Positions 1-4,917 are shown, numbered from the stretch's first letter. The stretch is 5,596 nt of DNA from a bacterium (GCA_037131655.1 JBAXQP010000184.1:1-5596), one strand, 5' to 3'. A program made the numbers and translations. Notes: generated by a model not told the origin, from the letters alone.

Positions 1-17
1 GAGGCCGCCTGTTTGAG

Positions 18-90
18 TACCCCGTAGGGGATTCGAACCCCTGATCCCCTGGCTGAGAACCAGGTATCCTAACCGCTAGACGAACGGGGC
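18..90 (-). tRNA. tRNA-Glu (anticodon CUC)
   Basis: Read on the minus strand this is a complete 73-nt cloverleaf. The acceptor arms are GCCCCGT and ACGGGGT (a terminal G-U, then six Watson-Crick pairs). The anticodon stem CCTGG/CCAGG encloses the loop TTCTCAG, with anticodon CTC at plus-strand bases 55-57. The T arm is AGGGG-TTCGAAT-CCCCT. The GTCTAGCGGTTAGGA D-arm is typical of bacterial tRNA-Glu. The discriminator base is A, and CCA is not encoded (the next bases are CTC), so a CCA-adding enzyme is needed. It decodes GAG. It is transcribed away from rpsT, with its own promoter candidate at 106-135. No terminator can be judged because only 17 bases remain to the window edge. Confidence 0.96.
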
Positions 91-105
91 TTGTCGCGGA
101 GATTA

Positions 106-135
106 GTTTTACCCCGCGTTTATATGCCATGTCAA
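106..135 (-). promoter_or_regulatory. Candidate sigma70-type promoter of tRNA-Glu
   Basis: On the minus strand a perfect -35 TTGACA (135-130) is followed, after an 18-bp spacer, by TAAAAC (111-106), a 4/6 match to the -10 consensus. The predicted start near base 99 leaves a leader of about 9 nt before the mature tRNA 5' end at 90. A short GC-rich stretch lies between the boxes (plus strand 112-117). The -35 is convincing; the -10 is weak. Confidence 0.5.
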
Positions 136-155
136 GTTAAGCAGATGAAAGAACC

Positions 156-185
156 TTGCGTTCAGCATACTTGGTGTGCTAGAAT
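156..185 (+). promoter_or_regulatory. Candidate promoter of rpsT (extended -10)
   Basis: An extended -10 element, TGCTAGAAT (TG at 177-178, hexamer TAGAAT at 180-185, 5/6 consensus), lies 18 bp after a poor -35, TTGCGT (156-161, 3/6). Transcription would start near 192, giving a leader of about 24 nt that carries the Shine-Dalgarno sequence. The extended -10 likely compensates for the weak -35. It is divergent from the tRNA-Glu promoter 20 bp away. Confidence 0.5.
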
Positions 186-201
186 TAAGCCCTGTTTTCA
201 T

Positions 202-207
202 AGGAGG
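202..207 (+). promoter_or_regulatory. Shine-Dalgarno AGGAGG that fixes the rpsT start
   Basis: AGGAGG is a full anti-16S match. It lies 8 nt before GTG at 216 but only 2 nt before the in-frame TTG at 210. The spacing therefore selects GTG 216 as the initiation codon. Confidence 0.85.
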
Positions 208-215
208 TTTTGAGA

Positions 216-497
216 GTGGCGAATATTCGTTCAATGAAAAAAGATTTGCGGCGCAACGAAAAAAGAAGGTTGCGCAACCAGGCTACAAAGTCAGCGATAA
301 AGACCTTTGTACGCCGTGTCCGTACTGCCATTAAAGGCGGAGATCCGGTAGTTACCGGGCAAGAAATGAAGATTGCTGTTAGTGTGATCGACAAGGCTTA
401 TGAGCGAGGAATTATTCACCGCAATACAGCTGCCCGTCGCAAGTCGCGATTGATGAAAGCGGCTAATAAGATGGTGCCGGTTGGTTCGAAGAGCTAA
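216..497 (+). CDS. rpsT: 30S ribosomal protein S20
   Basis: A 93-residue, very basic protein starting M-ANIRSMKKDLRRNEKRR, the typical S20 N-terminus (ANI-S--K---...-R---N). The first helix (about residues 8-40) and the TFVRRVR...AI segment match the three-helix bundle of S20, which binds the 5' domain of 16S rRNA early in 30S assembly. The C-terminal 'KAYERGIIHRNTAARRKSRLMKAANK' region contains the family signature KG-hHxNxAaRxKSRL, here RGIIHRNTAARRKSRL. The length is slightly above the E. coli protein (87 aa). The start is GTG at 216, set by the strong SD at 202-207; the upstream TTG at 210 is spaced too closely. The last 35 bases overlap the 3' end of holA on the opposite strand. The neighbourhood with holA is common in bacteria, which supports both calls. 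Confidence 0.97.
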   Translation: MANIRSMKKDLRRNEKRRLRNQATKSAIKTFVRRVRTAIKGGDPVVTGQEMKIAVSVIDKAYERGIIHRNTAARRKSRLMKAANKMVPVGSKS

Positions 498-1644
498 TTC
501 CGCATAGCGCCACTACAAGGCGCTCGAGCGTATCGTTCGCATTGAGCGATGGGGAAATCCCTTTCAAAGCCATATCGGTTTCAAGTAAAAGTCGGAGCGC
601 TTTTCTCAACTGAACGAGAGTAAAGCGCCCCGCTTGCTTTTTTATACGACCTTCAAAATAAGGCTGACGCGCCAATAGTGAGAGCACATTCGGTTCGCGA
701 GGCAACAATTCAGCCACTTCCGTCGGCACATTTTGAGTGCGAGACAATGGGTAACGAATATCCATCAGCGCCCGAGCTTGCCAAAGCAATCTGAACTGTC
801 TTCCCATGAGCGGCAACACACTTCGTAAAGCCACTGTTTGAGGCGATTCCGTTCCTCCCAGCATCAATCGCAATTGACTAAGAGCATCCCCCAATCGTCC
901 TTCGGCAATAGCATCCACCAAAGAAAAGATGCGAGCGATTCGAGAGGGAGTGACCACCTGGTCAAGGTCATATTCTGTGACTTCCGGCTGCGATCCGACA
1001 AAGAAAAGGGCTTTCTCAAGTTCAGCCGATGCAATGCCGTAATCACCATCCACAAGCGCCATTAGATGTTTGGAGGCATCGGGTGAGAGCTTCTTTCCTG
1101 CCGCTTCGGCCATTTGGAGAAGTTGTTTAGCGGCGCTATCCCCTTTTAACTCTGGGAAGCTGATGAGCGTGGCACATTCTTTCGCTGCTGTCTCCAATAA
1201 GGTCGTTACGGCTTTCAGCTTCTTTTGCAGATCGGTGTCGTCATTCTGTTCATCAACGCATATAAAAACAACGCAAGCCAAATCGGGGAGGATTGAAACA
1301 GGGGTATCCGTTACTTTTTTCTTTTTCGACCCGGTGACTTTTGTGGCATAGCCTAACGCATTGGCAAGACGTTGTGCTTCCTCTAAGGGTAGGCGTTGAG
1401 CCTCACGGATCATGATTAATCTTCTTGGAGCTTCAAATGGAATAGTTTGGGCAGAAGCGAGTATCGAAGAAGCGGTCGCTGACTTGCCCTCGAAGGTTTC
1501 TTCATCAAACCGCGCATCACCTAAGGCGAATGCACGAATCTTCTCTAGAATAGGCCCTCTAAGACGAATATCACCCCCAGAGAGAACAAAGCATTTGTCC
1601 TCGGGTAAGGGTTGAGTTTCAAGTTTTGAATAGAGGATTTCCAT
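463..1644 (-). CDS. holA: DNA polymerase III, delta subunit (clamp loader)
   Basis: A 393-residue protein of the HolA/YqeN family. Delta opens the beta sliding clamp as part of the clamp loader; its AAA+-like fold does not hydrolyse ATP. Visible order: an N-terminal beta-strand and helix with CFVLSGGDIRLRGPILEKI (18-36, the family's 'YLLxGxDxxLxxxxl'); the AQTIPFEAPRRLIMIREAQRL segment (65-85); the CVVFICVD strand (124-131); the lid domain with LSPDASKHLMALVDGDYG (186-203) and LEKAL; then the helical collar domain (about 235-385) with IFSLVDAIAEGR, LRSVLPLMGRQFRLLWQARAL and the closing DMALKG...LERLVVALC. It is longer than usual (about 340), partly from a lysine-rich insert near 102-112 (KVTGSKKKKV). 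The ATG at 1644 shares its A with the TAA of the upstream macro-like gene, and no good SD is seen, so translation is probably coupled. The stop (TAG, 463-465) lies inside rpsT on the opposite strand. Confidence 0.93.
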   Translation of the reverse strand: MEILYSKLETQPLPEDKCFVLSGGDIRLRGPILEKIRAFALGDARFDEETFEGKSATASSILASAQTIPFEAPRRLIMIREAQRLPLEEAQRLANALGYATKVTGSKKKKVTDTPVSILPDLACVVFICVDEQNDDTDLQKKLKAVTTLLETAAKECATLISFPELKGDSAAKQLLQMAEAAGKKLSPDASKHLMALVDGDYGIASAELEKALFFVGSQPEVTEYDLDQVVTPSRIARIFSLVDAIAEGRLGDALSQLRLMLGGTESPQTVALRSVLPLMGRQFRLLWQARALMDIRYPLSRTQNVPTEVAELLPREPNVLSLLARQPYFEGRIKKQAGRFTLVQLRKALRLLLETDMALKGISPSLNANDTLERLVVALCGISSSNQPAPSY

Positions 1645-2216
1645 TATTTAAATATGTCAGTATAGGTTTGAGTATAAGCTGAATTCGCAATGAAGACCTT
1701 TACTAGATTCACAATATTCGGGTTGCGTTCGATAGCGGTCCGAATAGTATTTGCAGCTAACTCAGGGCCTGTGCGTTTTTGGAAGTAGTTGAACTCATCG
1801 GTGAAGTCAGGAACAAGCATGCTTTGGGCTTTCAACTGCTCAGCGACCTTAAAAATAGCGTTTAAGCTGAGGTTTAGAAGCTCAGGATTGGTCAGTTTGT
1901 TCTCATCAAAGATATTGGCGAGGATCATGTGCTTTGCCGGCCCCTGATCAAGAGCAATTGCTTGGGCTTCTCCCGTATTTAAAGGTGGCAGCTCATTAAT
2001 ACGGTCTTGAATATCCCATGTGCATGCATCTCGTATCATTTTGTTGAAAGGGTCGCCAATAAAGCGAGTCCGATCAACCAGTACGACAACCGCATCAGCC
2101 TTGACACTTCTAATTTTTGAGCCAGGGAGGGAGTAAATTTCAATTCGACAATTTCCCACACGACTCTTCTGAGTCGGGCGTGGATTTGGTTCCAACAAAG
2201 CGATTATTGCCTTCAC
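1644..2216 (-). CDS. Degenerate macro-domain-like protein, coupled to holA
   Basis: About 190 residues from GTG 2216 (199 from the in-frame ATG at 2243). Numbering from ATG 2243, RIEIYSLPGSKIRSVKADAVVVLVD (33-57) resembles the 'GDIt...vDAIVNAAN' strand of macro domains. LNTGEAQAIALDQGPAKHMILANI (88-111) resembles the 'c.tGeA.iT.gy.L.ak.iIH.V' segment. The helix ELLNLSLNAIFKVAEQLKA followed by SMLVPDF matches the later helix and 'SIAFP' strand. The ADP-ribose-contacting residues are not conserved: VDRT replaces NAAN, FIGDPF replaces the glycine-rich loop, and PDFTDE replaces STG. It may therefore bind another ligand or none. The start was chosen because a consensus extended -10 (2242-2250) overlaps the ATG at 2243, which would put transcription initiation near 2235; GTG 2216 has a purine-rich GGGGG run (2227-2223) 6 nt upstream. 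The stop TAA overlaps the holA ATG. The fold call is moderate and the role unknown. Confidence 0.6.
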   Translation of the reverse strand: MKAIIALLEPNPRPTQKSRVGNCRIEIYSLPGSKIRSVKADAVVVLVDRTRFIGDPFNKMIRDACTWDIQDRINELPPLNTGEAQAIALDQGPAKHMILANIFDENKLTNPELLNLSLNAIFKVAEQLKAQSMLVPDFTDEFNYFQKRTGPELAANTIRTAIERNPNIVNLVKVFIANSAYTQTYTDIFK

Positions 2217-2241
2217 ATCCTTCCCCCTGCCTAATCGCATC

Positions 2242-2269
2242 ATTATACCAGTAAAGGCAAAAGGCTGAA
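2242..2269 (-). promoter_or_regulatory. Promoter of the macro-like gene and holA (extended -10)
   Basis: The minus strand reads TGGTATAAT (2250-2242), an exact extended -10 with a consensus hexamer at 2247-2242. The -35 is poor: TTCAGC (2269-2264), 16 bp upstream. Initiation would fall near 2235, downstream of the first possible ATG of the gene, which argues for translation from GTG 2216. Confidence 0.55.
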
Positions 2270-2276
2270 TTCCGGA

Positions 2277-2301
2277 CCCCTCGCCTTACTCAGGGCGGGG
2301 G
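2277..2301. repeat. GC-rich imperfect hairpin, possible dispersed repeat unit
   Basis: CCCC (2277-2280) and CGCC (2282-2285) pair with GGCG (2294-2297) and GGGG (2298-2301), with T2281 bulged. A T-G and a T-A pair can extend the stem to a 4-nt loop, ACTC. The composition (C-rich arm, short AT loop, G-rich arm in an intergenic spacer) resembles the dispersed palindromic elements common in environmental bacteria. No T run follows on either strand, so it does not look like an intrinsic terminator. Repeat status is inferred, since only one copy lies in the window. Confidence 0.35.
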
Positions 2302-2321
2302 CGGGGATGAGAAGGGGGGGG
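2293..2321 (+). other. G-quadruplex-type motif ending in a G8 run
   Basis: Four G runs on the plus strand, GGG (2293-2295), GGGGG (2297-2301), GGGG (2303-2306) and eight Gs (2314-2321), are separated by loops of 1, 1 and 7 nt. This satisfies the canonical G3+N1-7 rule. The motif lies about 45 bp upstream of the macro-holA -10, as C runs on that operon's sense strand. It shares its first two G runs with the 3' arm of the GC-rich hairpin, so the two folds are mutually exclusive. Confidence 0.4.
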
Positions 2322-2480
2322 CGTGTTATTGCGAGGCGGGTTGTGCTGAAGCAACCTCCTCTAATACTTTCCAAACAGATTCCATGCCTTCGGGGTGTTT
2401 GAGATACTGGATTGTGTTTCGATCTGGTCACTAAAACCCATCACCTATCCCCCTCTTCAACAGGTAAAATCAATACTATC

Positions 2481-2852
2481 ATGTACGTAAAACATACAAA
2501 TCAGTGTCTTGAAATAACAGTTGGGGGGCATACTCAGCTTCGGGAGTTGCTTCATCATGAACATGACATGGGGGTTCAAATTGGCTTTGGGCTGTCATGG
2601 GCTAAAGTTGCCCCGGGGGAGGAATCGACCCTTCGGAAAGTGCTTTCCGGTGAAGTCTATTACATCTTGTCCGGCAAGGGACGTGTCTATGGAGCTGGCC
2701 TGGAGTATAGCGTGTCAGAAGGAAGCATAATCTACTTCTCGCCAGGTGAGAGCCAGAATTTAGTGAATACGGGGGATATGGATTTAACTTTTATTGTGAT
2801 CCTCGATTCCGCTTACTCAACAGATGATGCCATCGTCGAGCCGATGGATTAG
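2481..2852 (+). CDS. Small single-domain cupin lacking the usual metal histidines
   Basis: A 123-residue protein with a beta-barrel cupin pattern. It carries LRELLH near the N-terminus (20-25), then VAPGEES (43-49), SGEVYYILSGKGRVY (56-70), EGSIIYFSPGE (80-90) and NLVNTGDMDLTFIVILD (93-109). Cupin motif 1 normally has HxH(x)3-4E; here the equivalent stretch is STLRKVLSGEVYY, with only E58 retained. Motif 2 normally ends PxGxxH; here it is SPGESQ, so Q92 replaces His. A related group that I recall from archaea and some bacteria ('LRELLHP...sEVYYIL.G.G...') also has Gln there but usually keeps one His in motif 1. Catalysis by the usual metal site is doubtful; sugar, nucleotide or small-ligand binding is possible. 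ATG 2481 fits the family N-terminus, though no good SD or promoter is seen. The methyltransferase starts 8 nt after its stop, suggesting an operon. Confidence 0.8.
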   Translation: MYVKHTNQCLEITVGGHTQLRELLHHEHDMGVQIGFGLSWAKVAPGEESTLRKVLSGEVYYILSGKGRVYGAGLEYSVSEGSIIYFSPGESQNLVNTGDMDLTFIVILDSAYSTDDAIVEPMD

Positions 2853-2860
2853 CCCATACC

Positions 2861-3709
2861 ATGAAACTTCCTATTGTCCTGTCATACTTTCAGGTCGAAG
2901 CGATTCTGCGAACAAAAGCAGAAGGGAAGACATCAGCTCAAACTTCTACGGATCTTGGCATAACCAGCGAGGGAGTCGTGATATCGCCCGAGGGGGTTTT
3001 GTTTGCGAATGGGGAGAGTTTGGGCTGGGGGCAGATTAAAGAGATTGGCGAAGCGAATCGGAAATGTTTCACCGTCGAGAATAACTCTATCCACGAGATT
3101 CAGATATTCTCTGAGGACACAGATTGGGTTCGAAGTTTAGCGCCAACCAAAGGCGCTCCCACAATGCTGGTTTCGGGCATCCCTATGCACCGCATTAAAG
3201 AGACCGACCCTATTACGGACACCCTTACCAAGATAAAAGCCATCGAGCCAATAGTCGGCCGAGTACTCGATACTGCGACAGGGCTTGGATATACTGCCAT
3301 TGAAGCTGCTAAAACGGCTGATGAAGTGGTTACGGTCGAACTCGATCCTGCGGATTTAGAGATAGCGCGTTTCAATCCTTGGTCGCAAGCGCTTTTCGAT
3401 AACCCGAAAATAATTCAGATTGTCGGCGATTCATTCGAAGTCATAAAATCGATGGAGGACAGCTTCTTTACACGGATAATCCACGATCCGCCCACCTTTA
3501 GCCTTGCCGGTGAATTGTACTCACAGGAATTCTATTGTCAGCTTTTAAGAGTTTTGCGTAAAGGCGGGCGTCTTTTCCACTATATCGGCGATCCAGAAAG
3601 CCAATTAGGCAAGAGGACTACTCCGGGAGTAATCCGACGGCTTCAAGAAGCAGGCTTTGCCCGTGTTGTTCGACATCCCGAAGCATTTGGCGTAGTTGCC
3701 TTTAAGTAA
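2861..3709 (+). CDS. SAM-dependent methyltransferase, COG2521-like (archaeal type)
   Basis: A 282-residue protein. An N-terminal region (about 1-95) contains DLGITSEGVVISPEGVLFANGESLGW. A conserved linker, APTKGAPTMLVSGIPMHRIKETDP (94-117), leads to a Rossmann-type methyltransferase domain. Motif I is RVLDTATGLGYTA (134-146), post-I is VVTVELDP (156-163, E160 likely contacts the SAM ribose), a GDSFEVI segment is at 189-195, and motif IV is IIHDPPTFSLAGELYS (206-221). Near the C-terminus is LRKGGRLFHYIGDP (232-245). This order, with 'NPWS' after the acidic strand and 'HDPPTFSLAGELYS', is what I know from COG2521, 'predicted archaeal methyltransferase', whose substrate is to my knowledge unassigned. 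The DPP motif recalls nucleic-acid and polyamine-type enzymes but does not prove the substrate. ATG 2861 follows the cupin stop by 8 nt with a weak SD, so translation is probably coupled. No clear terminator follows. Confidence 0.87.
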   Translation: MKLPIVLSYFQVEAILRTKAEGKTSAQTSTDLGITSEGVVISPEGVLFANGESLGWGQIKEIGEANRKCFTVENNSIHEIQIFSEDTDWVRSLAPTKGAPTMLVSGIPMHRIKETDPITDTLTKIKAIEPIVGRVLDTATGLGYTAIEAAKTADEVVTVELDPADLEIARFNPWSQALFDNPKIIQIVGDSFEVIKSMEDSFFTRIIHDPPTFSLAGELYSQEFYCQLLRVLRKGGRLFHYIGDPESQLGKRTTPGVIRRLQEAGFARVVRHPEAFGVVAFK

Positions 3710-3836
3710 GTACTCTAAGTTTTGAAAAAATTACCGAAAATGAAGTTAGTAGGTTAGCGAGAAAAGACAACCGATTGCCATAGGGGTCTATTGGAAGCCG
3801 TAATATGATTTAGCCTCATTATTAAGCTACTTTTAC

Positions 3837-3865
3837 TTGACAAACCTACTAGGTAGTGTTATTAT
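3837..3865 (+). promoter_or_regulatory. Strong promoter of the pseudopilin gene
   Basis: A perfect -35 TTGACA (3837-3842), an optimal 17-bp spacer and TATTAT (3860-3865, 5/6 consensus) predict initiation near 3872 and a leader of about 38 nt that includes the SD at 3899-3903. It is the best promoter in the window. The spacer contains an 11-bp palindrome. Confidence 0.75.
3844..3854. promoter_or_regulatory. Palindrome ACCTACTAGGT in the promoter spacer, candidate operator
   Basis: ACCTA and TAGGT form a perfect dyad around a single central C, lying entirely between the -35 and -10 boxes. A protein bound there would block polymerase. The related 9-mer TAGTAGGTT at 3747-3755 is the exact reverse complement of AACCTACTA at 3843-3851, a possible second site about 96 bp upstream. 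No regulator gene is in the window. Confidence 0.35.
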
Positions 3866-3898
3866 GGTATACGTGCGTGAAGCTCCACATTTTTTATT

Positions 3899-3903
3899 GG
3901 AGG
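3899..3903 (+). promoter_or_regulatory. Shine-Dalgarno GGAGG that fixes the pseudopilin start
   Basis: GGAGG ends 6 nt before ATG 3910. The frame stays open upstream to about 3856, but that region includes the promoter -10 and transcription start, so ATG 3910 is the start. Confidence 0.85.
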
Positions 3904-3909
3904 TTTTAT

Positions 3910-4800
3910 ATGTTTATTCCTAAACGACATTCAAAAAGAGCATTTACTCTGATCGAACTCTTAGTGGTTATTGCTATTATTGTTATCCTTGCTGCGATAC
4001 TCTTTCCTGTCTTCGCCGCCGCCCGAGAGAAGGCACGTCAGACTGCGTGTATTTCCAACTTGAAACAACTTGGCGCAGCGTTTATGGGATATATTAACGA
4101 TTGGGACCGTTTCCCCTATGTGGGTAATAATGGAGAACCCAATCGGGGGTCGCAACGTTGGGGCTGGGTCTGTTCCGGTAACTTTGGTGAGTGCTGGACA
4201 AATGATGTTCAACCCAACCCGCTTAATCCTGTAAGTCCATGTGGTTTTTATCCGAATGAGATTGCCAACCCGAAAGCCGGCGCCCTTTGGCCCTTAATTA
4301 AGAATATGGGGGTCTACAAGTGTCCATCTTATGGTCGCGTAACAGTGAATGTTACCGGTGGCGGATGTGGCCAAGCTGTTGCCGGGTCTTATGTTTATCG
4401 GGGATATACCTTTAATGGCGCTAAAAGGTTCGATGGCAGCAAGGTTTGGAGTTCTTATGGGATGAATGATGGCCTGATGGCTACCCCCCCTGGGCAACCT
4501 CCTTACATGCCTTATAAGTACGCTAATATCACATACCCTGCTGATACCTTTGTGCTTTATGATGAGAATCCTGAAACCATTAATGATGCCCAGGTAATGC
4601 CAAATCTACAGGATGAACCTGGCACATTGCACTCAAAAATTACGGTCCAACTTATGGCAGATGGGCATGTGATGAACTTGGACTACGGTTTAGTAGGCTC
4701 CCAGGGATTCAATAACTGTGGTCCGTATTTCTGCTACTGGTTAGGTAATAGAAAATATATAAAAGCAAGAGATACCCGATTTCCTTGCTTTTGTCAGTAG
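3910..4800 (+). CDS. Type II secretion/type IV pilin-like protein with H-X9-DG motif (DUF1559-like)
   Basis: A 296-residue pseudopilin. A short basic leader (MFIPKRHSKRA) precedes FTLIELLVVIAIIVILAAILFPV (12-34), a class III signal that serves as both membrane anchor and assembly helix. Cleavage by prepilin peptidase would follow A11, and Glu at mature position 5 is present. The usual Gly at -1 is replaced by Ala. Next comes AAAREKARQTACISNLKQLGAAFMGYINDWD (36-66), typical of the DUF1559/'prepilin-type processing-associated' family, then a glycine-, proline- and aromatic-rich globular part. H241...D251-G252 forms the H-X9-DG motif. Ten cysteines (47, 88, 95, 111, 138, 153, 270, 275, 293, 295) suggest disulphides outside the membrane. 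Such proteins are numerous in Armatimonadota and Planctomycetota; individual roles are mostly unknown. It has its own promoter and terminator, so it is monocistronic. Confidence 0.9.
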   Translation: MFIPKRHSKRAFTLIELLVVIAIIVILAAILFPVFAAAREKARQTACISNLKQLGAAFMGYINDWDRFPYVGNNGEPNRGSQRWGWVCSGNFGECWTNDVQPNPLNPVSPCGFYPNEIANPKAGALWPLIKNMGVYKCPSYGRVTVNVTGGGCGQAVAGSYVYRGYTFNGAKRFDGSKVWSSYGMNDGLMATPPGQPPYMPYKYANITYPADTFVLYDENPETINDAQVMPNLQDEPGTLHSKITVQLMADGHVMNLDYGLVGSQGFNNCGPYFCYWLGNRKYIKARDTRFPCFCQ

Positions 4801-4823
4801 TCTTGAAATCTAATTGAAGAAGC

Positions 4824-4838
4824 CAAGTTTTAAACTTG
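4824..4838. repeat. Perfect 15-bp AT-rich palindrome after the pseudopilin gene
   Basis: CAAGTTT and AAACTTG flank a central T. In RNA only about five pairs could form around a small loop, so it is weak as a hairpin. It sits between the pseudopilin stop and the strong terminator, and no function is evident. Confidence 0.3.
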
Positions 4839-4869
4839 ATCGAATACTGGATAAAACCTTTAGTTGAAA

Positions 4870-4917
4870 AATAACAATACAGTTCGCTCCTTTATAGGGG
4901 CGAACTGTATTGTTATT
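4870..4917. terminator. Bidirectional intrinsic terminator between convergent genes
   Basis: A 21-bp stem (4870-4890 with 4897-4917) contains a single T-G wobble and has a 6-nt loop, TTTATA. The 18 outer pairs are perfect. On the minus strand the stem is followed by TTTTTCAAC, a clear U tract for the PiT transcript. On the plus strand the 3' arm itself ends TTGTTATT but no clean U run follows, so termination of the pseudopilin message may be less efficient. It lies 69 bp after the pseudopilin stop and 13 bp before the PiT stop. Confidence 0.8.

Noticed and set aside
185..394. Minus-strand open frame of 69 codons opposite rpsT
   Set aside because: It lies wholly antisense to an unmistakable S20 gene, has a low-complexity unrelated translation and no SD.
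838..1615. Several open frames of 63-93 codons on both strands within holA
   Set aside because: All overlap the well-supported holA frame and show no family features.
2243..2431. Minus-strand open frame of 62 codons rich in Pro, Leu and Arg
   Set aside because: Most of it is translation of the GC-rich hairpin and G tract, it ends on the macro-gene promoter, and it has no recognisable domain.
2412..2480. Upstream extension of the cupin gene to TTG 2412
   Set aside because: The extra 23 residues do not resemble cupin family N-termini; ATG 2481 begins the conserved part.
3100..3375. Minus-strand open frame of 91 codons inside the methyltransferase
   Set aside because: Antisense shadow of a clear methyltransferase, including motif I; its translation is Ser/Val-rich without motifs.
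3801..3824. AT-rich hairpin TAATA-TGA / TCA-T-TATTA after the methyltransferase, possible terminator
   Set aside because: The stem is weak with a bulged base, and the following T-rich bases are part of the pseudopilin promoter region; not convincing as a terminator.
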